From positions 186,001-250,000 of the forward strand of contig DAOMNO010000002.1 of the NCBI GenBank assembly GCA_035443885.1: a DNA stretch of 64,000 nucleotides, read 5' to 3'. The notes under the pieces are model-generated. The model saw only the letters and a list, made by a program, of their open reading frames with translations, ran no database searches and had not been told where the DNA came from. A program made the translations under genes and the position numbers. The DNA is from DAOMNO01 sp035443885. GTDB taxonomy: Bacteria; Planctomycetota; Phycisphaerae; Phycisphaerales; SM1A02. Each line of letters opens with the position of its first letter. Positions within the stretch are counted from its first letter, which is position 1. Positions 18,299 to 26,074 of this stretch are shown here, piece after piece.

Positions 18299-19468
18299 TC
18301 ATGGATATCGTGAAGTGTTCTCGTCTTCTGCTCTCGAAGCAGCGGATCGCGATCGCGGTCCGCCGAGCCACCCCTTATGTCGGAAATATCCCAACATGCC
18401 AAGCGCGATGCCGAGCATGAACAACATGACCGCGGGATAGCCCCACGGCGCGTTGAGTTCCGGCATATTCCATCGCGAGACTTCCGGGTTGAAGTTCATG
18501 CCGTAGATGCCCACGATGAACGTGAGGGGGATGAAGATGGTGGCGATGATCGTCAGCACCTTCATGATCTCATTCATACGGTGGCTGACGCTGGAAAGGT
18601 ACACGTCCATCAAGCCGGATGTCAGTTCACGGTACGTTTCAACCATGTCCATGATCTGGACGGCATGGTCATAGCAATCGCGCAGATAGAGCCGCGTCTC
18701 CGCGCTGATGAGGTGCGACTCTTCTCGGAGCAGTGTGCTCATCGCTTCACGCTGAGGCCAGATCGCCCTCCGGAGCGTGAGCAGATCGCGCTTCACGTTA
18801 TGAATACGATTAGCTGTCTCGCGGTCCGATTTGGCCAGCACTTCTTCCTCAAGTGATTCGATGTGGTCGCTATACACATCGAGCACCGGGAAATAGCCGT
18901 CGATGACTGCGTCGAGCAGCAGATACGCCAGATAGTCCGGCCCCATGCTGCGAACTCGGCCTCGCTTGTGACGGATGCGGTCGCGAATGGGGTCAAAAAC
19001 ATCGCCTGCCTGCTCCTGAAAGCTCAGGATGTAGTTCGGCCCGATGAAAATGCTGACTTGTTCAGACCTTGCGCCGGTCTGCGGCTGCACCATTCGGGTA
19101 ACACAGAAGAGATGCCCCGCATACGGCTCCACCTTGGGCCGCTGGTGCACATTAACCACATCCGCCAGCGCGAGCGGATGCAGGTCGAAGATGGCCGCCA
19201 CAGCGCGAATCGTCTCCGCGTCGCCAAGTCCATCGACATTGATCCACGTTACGCGGCGCTCGCCAAGACGCTTGGGAATCTCGCTGATGTCCTTGATATC
19301 GATCTCGACAAAATCATCCTCGCCATAACTGATGAGGTGAATCGCCGGTTTCGGCGCATCGGAGTCAATCGCCAGCGTGCCGGGCGTGGCCCCCGGCGGC
19401 GGGCGATGTTCGGTTGGCCGATGGAGACCACGCTTCCCTCGGCGGTTGCGGCGGTTATTCCGGCTCAT
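18299..19468 (-). CDS. corA: CorA-family magnesium/cobalt transporter
   Basis: A 389-residue CorA. After a basic N-terminus (MSRNNRRNRRGKRG) comes the cytoplasmic domain and a long stalk helix. Two C-terminal membrane helices are separated by the selectivity motif GMNFNPE (YGMNF near residue 323). The protein ends in a basic/Ser tail. CorA pentamers import Mg2+ (also Co2+ and Ni2+). The ATG at 19468 is chosen because TACCAT precedes it by six bases. An open frame extends 92 more codons upstream but overlaps divergent rsmH and has no CorA similarity. The divergent rsmH gene starts 33 bases away. Confidence 0.92.
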   Translation of the reverse strand: MSRNNRRNRRGKRGLHRPTEHRPPPGATPGTLAIDSDAPKPAIHLISYGEDDFVEIDIKDISEIPKRLGERRVTWINVDGLGDAETIRAVAAIFDLHPLALADVVNVHQRPKVEPYAGHLFCVTRMVQPQTGARSEQVSIFIGPNYILSFQEQAGDVFDPIRDRIRHKRGRVRSMGPDYLAYLLLDAVIDGYFPVLDVYSDHIESLEEEVLAKSDRETANRIHNVKRDLLTLRRAIWPQREAMSTLLREESHLISAETRLYLRDCYDHAVQIMDMVETYRELTSGLMDVYLSSVSHRMNEIMKVLTIIATIFIPLTFIVGIYGMNFNPEVSRWNMPELNAPWGYPAVMLFMLGIALGMLGYFRHKGWLGGPRSRSAASRAEDENTSRYP

Positions 19469-19474
19469 GCGCTC

Positions 19475-19480
19475 ATGGTA
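19475..19480 (-). promoter_or_regulatory. -10-like hexamer TACCAT, six bases before corA
   Basis: Minus-strand TACCAT, then GAGCGC, then the ATG of corA at 19468. It sits nine bases from the opposing rsmH hexamer, so the two promoters must overlap. Confidence 0.5.
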
Positions 19481-19489
19481 CCGGGTCCG

Positions 19490-19495
19490 TACTAT
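19490..19495 (+). promoter_or_regulatory. -10-like hexamer TACTAT, six bases before rsmH
   Basis: TACTAT, then GGTGCC, then the rsmH ATG at 19502. There is no ribosome binding site. Nine bases separate it from the corA hexamer on the other strand. Confidence 0.5.
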
Positions 19496-19501
19496 GGTGC
19501 C

Positions 19502-20443
19502 ATGAACGAAGTCGGCCACATCCCCGTGCTGCTCGACGAAGTGCTCCGGCTGCTCGACCCCAAGCCGGGCGAGGTCGCCGTCGATCTCACCGCCGGGCGC
19601 GGCGGGCACAGCCTTGCACTCGCACAGGCCGTGCGTGCGAACGGTGCGCCGGGACGGGTCATCGGCTTTGATCTCGATAAGGAGAATCTGGCCTTCGCGG
19701 CTCAGCGACTTGAAGCCGCGAACGTCAACTTCACTGGCATTCACGAGTCGTTCATCAACGCGCCAGGAACCCTGCGCAGCTTGGGGGTGAAAGCTGATGT
19801 CGTGCTTGCCGACCTCGGCTTCAGTTCGAACCAGATGGATGACCCAGAACGAGGCTTCAGTTTTTCCGCGGATGGGCCGCTGGATATGCGGTTGAATCCG
19901 GCGGATGCAACACCAACAGCCGCCGATCTGCTGGCCTCACTGAGCGAGCGAGAACTGGCGGATGTGATCTTCCAGTACGGTGAAGACCCCTTCGCAAGGC
20001 GGATCGCGCGAAATCTTGTGGAATCTCGCCAGTTTGAGCCGATTCGTACTACGGCACGGCTTGCACGACTGGTTCACGAGGCATATGGCCCAAAGGCTCG
20101 CTCGTCCCGGATGCACCCCGCCACGAGAACGTTCATGGCCCTGCGCATCGCGGTGAACGATGAACTGGGCGCGCTTCGCTCCCTGCTTGATCAGATCACC
20201 AAGGGCGCGGAAAATGTGAACGGACCAACGTGGCTTCATCCTGGCGCACGAGTGGGCATCATCAGCTTCCACAGCCTTGAGGATCGACTGGTCAAACACG
20301 CCTTCGCCGACATCGCCAGACGCGGCTTGGCTACACGGCTGACCAAGCGACCTGTTTCCGCTTCGGAACAGGAAGCATCAGCCAACCCGCGTTCTCGCTC
20401 TGCGAAATTGCGCGTCGCACGGATCGGCGACGACACACGGTAA
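19502..20443 (+). CDS. rsmH: 16S rRNA (cytosine-1402-N4)-methyltransferase RsmH
   Basis: A 313-residue RsmH (MraW). It methylates N4 of C1402 in the ribosomal P site using S-adenosylmethionine. HIPVLLDEVLRLLDP opens the protein. The SAM loop is DLTAGRGGHS near residue 30. ADLGFSSNQMDDPERGFSF and the C-terminal ISFHSLEDRLVKHAF complete the signature. rsmH normally opens the division and cell-wall (dcw) cluster, and here it is followed by LysM, FtsL-like and PBP genes. The ATG at 19502 gives the standard MNEVGHIPVLL start; an ATG nine codons upstream is possible. No mraZ precedes it. Confidence 0.95.
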   Translation: MNEVGHIPVLLDEVLRLLDPKPGEVAVDLTAGRGGHSLALAQAVRANGAPGRVIGFDLDKENLAFAAQRLEAANVNFTGIHESFINAPGTLRSLGVKADVVLADLGFSSNQMDDPERGFSFSADGPLDMRLNPADATPTAADLLASLSERELADVIFQYGEDPFARRIARNLVESRQFEPIRTTARLARLVHEAYGPKARSSRMHPATRTFMALRIAVNDELGALRSLLDQITKGAENVNGPTWLHPGARVGIISFHSLEDRLVKHAFADIARRGLATRLTKRPVSASEQEASANPRSRSAKLRVARIGDDTR

Positions 20444-20468
20444 TCGCCGCTGGTACACTGCGGCGATT
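20442..20468. repeat. Perfect inverted repeat after rsmH
   Basis: AATCGCCGC (20442-20450) and GCGGCGATT (20460-20468) are perfect nine-base arms around a nine-base loop (TGGTACACT). It begins inside the rsmH stop codon. No T tract follows on either strand, so it is not a standard intrinsic terminator. It could be an mRNA processing or attenuation hairpin, or a protein site. Confidence 0.55.
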
Positions 20469-20536
20469 GGACAACTCGGAACTGCCGCGAACAAGGCTGG
20501 AGCCTGACGCGCGGCGCAGCACGGATGCTGAAGCAC

Positions 20537-21340
20537 ATGACCAGAGAAAACAAGCTGGCGCTCGTTGTCGGATTCGGACTCATCCTCCTCGTCGGAATCC
20601 TGATTTCGGATCACTTCTCCACCGCGCGAAATCAGGATACGGCGGACCTCCGCCGACCGAGCGATCCGCTCGTCCAGAACCGCCGTAACGATCCACGGCT
20701 CATCGATCTTCGCAGTGAGGAAGAGCGCAACCAGACGGCCAAATCGAACGGCCTGCGCCCGGCCCCCCTGGCCATGAACAACTCGCGTCTGCCCTCGCTG
20801 GAAGACGTAACCGTCCCACACGACGAGCCTGCCCTGCCGGATCACGTTGAGCGTGTTACCATCGGCCCCGGCGGCGTTCATCTCATCGGTCCCAACGACA
20901 ACAACGCTCCTCGATCATCGAACGCTTCCACGCAGGGCGTCGTATTCCACAACGTGCAGCGGGGCGAATCGCTCAGCTCAATCGCCATGCAGTACTACGG
21001 CGATCGCGCCTTGGCGGCCGACCTTGCAAAGTTCAACAACATCGCCAATCCGGACACGATTCGTGTCGATCACCGTCTTCGTATTCCGCCACTGTCGCAG
21101 CTTCGGCCCGGCGCGGCACCGCCCCAGCCTGCTGGCGGCTCAAACGCCGCACCGCGACAGCCAGAGCAACCCGCTCGCGCTCAGACCTACACCGTCCAGG
21201 CCGGTGACAGCCTTTCGGAGATTTCACAGAAGCTGCTCGGCACCTCCCGGCGCTGGCGTGACATTTACGAACTCAACAAGGATGTCATTCGCGATCCGGA
21301 CAATGTGCCGGTCGGCACGACTCTTCGGATTCCTCGCTGA
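20537..21340 (+). CDS. Membrane-anchored protein with two LysM domains
   Basis: A 267-residue protein. An N-terminal transmembrane anchor (LALVVGFGLILLVGILI, ~7-25) is followed by a low-complexity linker and two LysM domains at about residues 135-190 (VQRGESLSSIAMQYYGD..LRIPP) and 217-266 (VQAGDSLSEISQKLLG..TLRIPR). A Pro/Ala/Gln linker separates the two. LysM binds the glycan of peptidoglycan. The position between rsmH and an FtsL-like gene suggests a role in septal wall synthesis or anchoring. No catalytic domain is present. The ATG at 20525 is an alternative start four codons earlier. Confidence 0.85.
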   Translation: MTRENKLALVVGFGLILLVGILISDHFSTARNQDTADLRRPSDPLVQNRRNDPRLIDLRSEEERNQTAKSNGLRPAPLAMNNSRLPSLEDVTVPHDEPALPDHVERVTIGPGGVHLIGPNDNNAPRSSNASTQGVVFHNVQRGESLSSIAMQYYGDRALAADLAKFNNIANPDTIRVDHRLRIPPLSQLRPGAAPPQPAGGSNAAPRQPEQPARAQTYTVQAGDSLSEISQKLLGTSRRWRDIYELNKDVIRDPDNVPVGTTLRIPR

Positions 21341-21378
21341 TCGACGGTGCGCTGACGCGCGGACAGGATGAGGCGGCC

Positions 21379-21699
21379 ATGTTTGTGAAGCTTCTCATCA
21401 TCATCGTCGTCGTCGGCGCCATGGCGTGCGCGCTGCTGGTCAATCGTCAGCAGCGCATCGACACGGCCCATGAGATTGCCGCTGTCCATCAACGGCTTAT
21501 TGCGCAGGAACAAACGCTGTGGCGATTACGCATGGAGATCGCGCAGCGCGTGAAGCCGGAATACATCAAGAAACGCATTGATCGCGCGGGCGGCATGTGG
21601 GTGTCGATTCCTTCAAGACCGCGTTCATCGCATCGCCCTGCATTCACCATCGCGCTGTTTGATCTTGTGATGCCTGACGAAGAAGACCTGGGAGGTTGA
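21379..21699 (+). CDS. FtsL-like small bitopic division protein (candidate)
   Basis: A 106-residue protein with one N-terminal membrane span (VKLLIIIVVVGAMACALLV, ~3-21). A helical, coiled-coil-prone stretch follows (RQQRIDTAHEIAAVHQRLIAQEQTLWRLRMEIAQRV, ~23-58), then a short Pro/Arg tail. Size, topology and position (after rsmH, directly before the class B PBP gene, five bases away) match FtsL, which recruits FtsI/FtsW with FtsB. FtsL sequences diverge too much for family membership to be called by eye, so this rests on topology and gene order. Confidence 0.6.
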   Translation: MFVKLLIIIVVVGAMACALLVNRQQRIDTAHEIAAVHQRLIAQEQTLWRLRMEIAQRVKPEYIKKRIDRAGGMWVSIPSRPRSSHRPAFTIALFDLVMPDEEDLGG

Positions 21700-21703
21700 G
21701 ACC

Positions 21704-23476
21704 GTGAGCCAGCTTCACCCCCTGCATGAGACGCAATCCCACCGCGTGGTGGCATGGGGCCGCGTCCTGATCGCCTGCATCATGGCCCTGATGGTCGTTC
21801 AGCTTCTTCGCGTTGCGCAGTTAAAGGTGCAGCCGAACGAACGTCTTGCCTCTGCCGTCGGCACGCCGATCTCCAGCAAACCGGAACTGACTCGCCGTGG
21901 TGATCTGCTCGACCGGCGTGGCCGCGTCATTGCCACCAGCACGCTTGGATACAAGCTCTTCGTGGACCCCAGTATCGTCGCCGACCCATCGACCATTGCT
22001 CTTGATCTTGGCGCACTGCTGAAAATCGATCCGGTCGCCATCGACAAGCGGCTCGTGCCTCGCCTCGACACACGGTATGCCGTGGTCGTCGATGTGCTTG
22101 AAGATTGGCAAGTTGACGCGGTACGTCACGCAAGGATTCGTGGCGTAGGTCTTGAACCTCGTCTGGTCCGCCACTATCCACATGGGACATTGGCCTCCGC
22201 GCTTGTCGGCATGGTCGGTTTTGAGCACACCGGGTTGGCCGGATTCGAGCACGTTCACGAGAAAACGCTCGCACCCACGCATGGCAAGCTGACCTATCTC
22301 CGCGATGTGCGACGCCGCGCGCTGTGGATCGATCCGGATGGCTATAAACCTGGCCAGACAGGCGGCACAGCGAGACTGAGCATCGACCTCATCATTCAGG
22401 AAATCGCAGAGCGCAGACTGCGCCAGGCTGTCTCGGAGTTCAACGCGGGCGGCGGGCGCATGGTCGTGCTGGATGTGCAGACCGGCGAGATTCTGGCGAT
22501 GGTGGACGTGCTCAACAACAAGGTTACGCCGCGTGGCGGAAACTGGACGCCGCACACAACGGATCCCATGCGTTGGATTCACCCCGCGCTGGCACGTAAT
22601 CGCTGCGTTACGGATCCGTATGAACCCGGCTCGACGTTCAAGCCGTTCGTGTGGGCGGTCGCAACGGAACTGGGCAAAGCCAAACTTGAAGAAGTGCTGC
22701 CCACGCCCCCGCCGGGTGTTGTCTTCCGCACCAGTCGCGGCCGCCAGATTCGCGACGCGTACAACACCGCGAACGTAACGTGGCGCACGGTGCTCATCAA
22801 GTCATTGAACAGCGGCATGGCGATCGTCGCGGAGCGCATGACGGAACGCGAAATGCGCGAAGCGGTTACGCGGTTCGGCTTCGGGCAGAGAACCAACTGC
22901 GGCCTTCCGGGCGAGACGGCAGGCATCCTGACCAGCCGCCGCAACTGGAATCACTACACCCAGACATCGGTGGCGATGGGCCATGAAATCGCCGTTACGC
23001 CGTTGCAAATGGTTCGGGCCTTCGCGGTGTTCGCACGCGATGGCACACTTCCCAAGCTTCGCACGACGGCTGCGATTGAAGGCGACGATGTGGAAATCGT
23101 GCATCGCGTGCTGCCAGCAGAGATCACCCTCATCGCGCGTGAGGCCATGCGCGACGTGATGACACAGGGCACCGGCCGCAAGGCGCAATCCGAGCGATAT
23201 CAGCTCTTCTCCAAGTCCGGTACGGCGCAGCTTCCCCGCGCTGACCGACGCGGCTACCACCAGGATCGATACGTCTCCAGCTTCATTGCGGGCGCCCCGT
23301 TCAATGAGCCTCGGCTCGTTGTGCTGTGTGTAATTGACGACCCGGACAAGGACAAGGGGCACTTCGGCGGTGCCATCGCAGGGCCGGTGGTTCGCGATGT
23401 GATCGACGAAGCTCTGGACTACCTCGGCGTCGAGCCGGATCAGCCCAATGCAGCACAGCACCTCGCGGCTCGCTGA
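21704..23476 (+). CDS. ftsI: Class B penicillin-binding protein, FtsI-like transpeptidase
   Basis: A 590-residue PBP with a short cytoplasmic tail, one membrane span (~18-38), a dimerisation domain (RRGDLLDRRGRVIATS) and a transpeptidase domain. The catalytic triad is complete: SxxK in PGSTFKPF near residue 310, SxN as SLN near 366, and KSG in SKSGTAQL near 504. It crosslinks septal peptidoglycan. The start is GTG at 21704, five bases after the FtsL-like gene and behind GGGAGG. The usual downstream murE/murF are absent; an RNA methyltransferase gene follows. A complete PBP is notable because many planctomycetes have a reduced dcw gene set. Confidence 0.88.
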   Translation: MSQLHPLHETQSHRVVAWGRVLIACIMALMVVQLLRVAQLKVQPNERLASAVGTPISSKPELTRRGDLLDRRGRVIATSTLGYKLFVDPSIVADPSTIALDLGALLKIDPVAIDKRLVPRLDTRYAVVVDVLEDWQVDAVRHARIRGVGLEPRLVRHYPHGTLASALVGMVGFEHTGLAGFEHVHEKTLAPTHGKLTYLRDVRRRALWIDPDGYKPGQTGGTARLSIDLIIQEIAERRLRQAVSEFNAGGGRMVVLDVQTGEILAMVDVLNNKVTPRGGNWTPHTTDPMRWIHPALARNRCVTDPYEPGSTFKPFVWAVATELGKAKLEEVLPTPPPGVVFRTSRGRQIRDAYNTANVTWRTVLIKSLNSGMAIVAERMTEREMREAVTRFGFGQRTNCGLPGETAGILTSRRNWNHYTQTSVAMGHEIAVTPLQMVRAFAVFARDGTLPKLRTTAAIEGDDVEIVHRVLPAEITLIAREAMRDVMTQGTGRKAQSERYQLFSKSGTAQLPRADRRGYHQDRYVSSFIAGAPFNEPRLVVLCVIDDPDKDKGHFGGAIAGPVVRDVIDEALDYLGVEPDQPNAAQHLAAR

Positions 23477-23485
23477 TCCTGAGCC

Positions 23486-23491
23486 TACTAT
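23486..23491 (+). promoter_or_regulatory. -10-like hexamer TACTAT, six bases before the RlmL-type gene
   Basis: TACTAT, then CCTGCC, then the GTG start at 23498. There is no ribosome binding site. The sequence and spacing are the same as at rsmH. Confidence 0.5.
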
Positions 23492-23497
23492 CCTGCC

Positions 23498-24709
23498 GTG
23501 GATTTCTCTGCGCGAAGCGCCATTCTCGTTACCTGTTCCAAGGGGCTGTCGGAACGGCTGCGCGATGAAGTTGAATCGCTTGGCATGGCTGTTCGCGATA
23601 CGCATGATACGGGCGTCGTAACCACCGGAACGGTGTATGACTGCCTGAAGCTGAACCTGAACCTGCGCACGGCGTTCAACGTGCTCTGGCTCATCAAGGA
23701 CTTCAAAGCAAGAACGCCAGAACGACTCTACAACCGCGCTCAAACCATCGACTGGGAAACGATCATCCCGGCGAACGCCTACTTCAGCGTCGTCTCTCGC
23801 ATCGATACGCCAAACGTCAACAACTCCATGTTCGCCAGCGTAAAGGTGAAGGACGCGATTGTCGATCAGTTCGCGAATCGAGTCGGCCGCCGACCGGATT
23901 CCGGCCCGGAGCGGGATCGCATTGTTATCAACCTGTACTGGAAGGACGACCACGTCTGGGTGTATCTCAACACATCCGGGCGCAAGCTGTCGGATCGTGG
24001 TTATCGACTGATGCCCCACCGTGCACCGATGCAGGAAACGCTTGCCGCTGCGGTCATCCAGACGACAGGCTACGACGGCACGCAGCCGTTCGTCTCACCC
24101 ATGTGCGGCAGCGGCACGCTGGCGATCGAAGCCGCGCTGATGGCGACGCATCGCGCCCCCGGCACGTTGCGGGACAACTTCGGGTTCATGCACGTGGTCG
24201 GCTTCGATCGAAACCGCTGGACAGAACTTCGCGAGGAAGCCTTCCGCAGGGTCAAGAATATCGCCATTCGCCCCGCGCCGATCATCGCTACAGATATCGA
24301 CCCGGTAGCGATCAACGCTGCCCGCCACAACGCCCGCGATGCTGGTGTCGATCGCCTGATTGACTTCCGCGTCTGCGACTTTGAAAAGACACCCGTTCCT
24401 GCGCCCGGCGAAAGTGGCGGCATCGTCATCATCAACCCGGAGTATGGCAAGCGCCTCGGCGATGTCAGCGCGCTTGAGAAAACCTACGAACGAATGGGCG
24501 ATTTCCTTAAACAGAAATGCAACGGCTACACCGGCTGGGTCTTCACGGGCAACATGGAGCTGGCAAAGCGAATCGGCCTGAAGGCAAGCCGTCGCATTCC
24601 GTTCTGGAATGCGGAAATCGAGTGCAGACTGCTGAAATACGACCTCTATGAAGGCAGCCGCCGCGTGGCTGCATCAACCGACGCCGGAACCGAATCAGAA
24701 CCCGCCTGA
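23498..24709 (+). CDS. THUMP-domain class I RNA methyltransferase, RlmL-type
   Basis: A 403-residue protein. The N-terminal THUMP region (~60-170) is followed by a Rossmann methyltransferase with the SAM loop SPMCGSGTLAIEAALM near residue 202 and motif IV INPEYGKRLGD near 313. The family (COG0116) methylates guanine N2 in 23S rRNA, at G2445 in E. coli RlmL. Motif IV is NPEY rather than the standard NPPY. The start is GTG, with TACTAT six bases upstream. The convergent dipeptidase gene ends eight bases past the stop. The exact rRNA target in this lineage is unknown. Confidence 0.85.
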   Translation: MDFSARSAILVTCSKGLSERLRDEVESLGMAVRDTHDTGVVTTGTVYDCLKLNLNLRTAFNVLWLIKDFKARTPERLYNRAQTIDWETIIPANAYFSVVSRIDTPNVNNSMFASVKVKDAIVDQFANRVGRRPDSGPERDRIVINLYWKDDHVWVYLNTSGRKLSDRGYRLMPHRAPMQETLAAAVIQTTGYDGTQPFVSPMCGSGTLAIEAALMATHRAPGTLRDNFGFMHVVGFDRNRWTELREEAFRRVKNIAIRPAPIIATDIDPVAINAARHNARDAGVDRLIDFRVCDFEKTPVPAPGESGGIVIINPEYGKRLGDVSALEKTYERMGDFLKQKCNGYTGWVFTGNMELAKRIGLKASRRIPFWNAEIECRLLKYDLYEGSRRVAASTDAGTESEPA

Positions 24710-24717
24710 ACAGGCTG

Positions 24718-26025
24718 CTATTCGCTGCGGCGACCTCGACCTGCGGGATCGGGCAGCGGCTGATCGAGTTCTTCGATGAGCGCACTTGAAGGCGGCGTTG
24801 TCGCCTGCAGTTCCGCAGCAACTCGCTCCACTTCGCGCATGACTCGCAGCATGTTCAGCCCTGCGATCTTGGCTACATCCTCGTCGCTGTAGCCTCGCTT
24901 CAGCAACTCAACAAACAACGCGGGATATGTGGAAACGTCTTCCAGACCAATCGGCAGCGACGTTGTGCCATCGTAATCGCCTCCGATGCCGACGTGATCG
25001 ATCCCCGCGACAGCGCGAACGTGATCGATGTGATCTGCGACCTCTTCCAACGTGGCGTGAGGTTGTGGATTCACCTCTCGCCACGCTGCCAGATCACGCT
25101 CAATCGCGTCTCGATCTTCGCGGTGCAGTTGAACGAGACGCCTGCGTTCTTCGCTGAAATGCTCCTCCCACTGGCGAAGATGCTCAGAAACGAACGACCC
25201 CAGGAAACAGATCATCACGATGCCACCGTTCTTTCTCGTGAGTTCGAGCACATCATCCGGCACGTTTCGAGGATGGCGGCAGACCTCGAAGGCAGACGAA
25301 TGAGAAAAGATAATCGGCGCGCGGCTGACCTCAATCGCATCCGCCATCGTGGCGGGTGAAACGTGCGACAGGTCGACCATCATGCCGAGCCTGTTCATCT
25401 CTCGCACCACTTCCCTGCCGAATGCAGTCAACCCGTTATGAATCGGCGCATCGGTGGCAGCGTCCGCCCAATCGGTATTGCGCCAGTGCGTGAGCGTCAT
25501 GTACCTCGCGCCAAGGTTGTACGTCGCGCGGAGCACCGCAAGCGAGTTCTCGATCGAATGCCCGCCTTCCATGCCCATCAGCGAGGCAATGCGCCCTTCC
25601 TTGTGAATGCGCACGATGTCATCCGCGGTCAGCGCGAGTTCGAGATCGTTCGGATGCCTGGCGATCAGCCGATGGACGAGATCAATCTGCTCAATGACAG
25701 TCCGCGCATCGCCCGGCCGGCCGCCTCTCATGCTGATTGGGATGAACACAGACCAGAACTGCCCACCGACCATGCCTTCTCGCAATCGCGGGATATCGGT
25801 CTGCATGCCGAGACTGCTGAGATCGGATGCAAAATCCATCGCGTCAACATGATTGCTGACGCGCATGCGATACTGCCACGGCACGTCATTGTGGCCGTCA
25901 ATCAGCGGCACCTCTCGCAGAATGGCCCTGACGCGCTCATGTAGAGCGGCGTCATCGGGCATGGCGAACGCACCTGCCGACTGCATCATCACGGCGCATA
26001 CGAGCGCAGCAAAGCTCCATCGCAT
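24718..26025 (-). CDS. Membrane dipeptidase, peptidase family M19
   Basis: A 435-residue renal-dipeptidase-like zinc peptidase. The signal peptide (MRWSFAALVCAVMMQSAGAFA) puts it outside the cytoplasm. Metal-site blocks are present: LIDGHNDVPW near residue 40, LMGMEGGHSIEN near 145, MVDLSHVSPATM near 215, IIFSHSSA and GIGGDYDGTT. M19 enzymes hydrolyse dipeptides, often with a D-residue at the C-terminus, so the protein may recycle cell-wall peptides. The ATG at 26025 has AAGGAG seven bases upstream. A -10-like TACAAT lies at 26051-26056, so it is transcribed separately from the polysaccharide operon that ends just upstream. Confidence 0.93.
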   Translation of the reverse strand: MRWSFAALVCAVMMQSAGAFAMPDDAALHERVRAILREVPLIDGHNDVPWQYRMRVSNHVDAMDFASDLSSLGMQTDIPRLREGMVGGQFWSVFIPISMRGGRPGDARTVIEQIDLVHRLIARHPNDLELALTADDIVRIHKEGRIASLMGMEGGHSIENSLAVLRATYNLGARYMTLTHWRNTDWADAATDAPIHNGLTAFGREVVREMNRLGMMVDLSHVSPATMADAIEVSRAPIIFSHSSAFEVCRHPRNVPDDVLELTRKNGGIVMICFLGSFVSEHLRQWEEHFSEERRRLVQLHREDRDAIERDLAAWREVNPQPHATLEEVADHIDHVRAVAGIDHVGIGGDYDGTTSLPIGLEDVSTYPALFVELLKRGYSDEDVAKIAGLNMLRVMREVERVAAELQATTPPSSALIEELDQPLPDPAGRGRRSE

Positions 26026-26050
26026 GGGTTTCTCCTTGTCTGTCCCACGC

Positions 26051-26056
26051 ATTGTA
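26051..26056 (-). promoter_or_regulatory. -10-like hexamer TACAAT upstream of the dipeptidase
   Basis: Minus-strand TACAAT lies 25 bases before the ATG at 26025, with a proper AAGGAG in the short leader. It contrasts with the leaderless genes here and shows that the same -10 type also drives conventional leaders. Confidence 0.45.
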
Positions 26057-26074
26057 GTGATTCTCGCGATGGTC

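Noticed and set aside
22802..24019. 405-codon minus-strand open frame spanning the PBP and methyltransferase genes
   Set aside because: It covers two conserved genes on the other strand and has no motif or ribosome site.
24705..24716. GCCTG-AA-CAGGC inverted repeat between convergent genes, considered as a terminator
   Set aside because: The stem is only five bases with a two-base loop and no T run.
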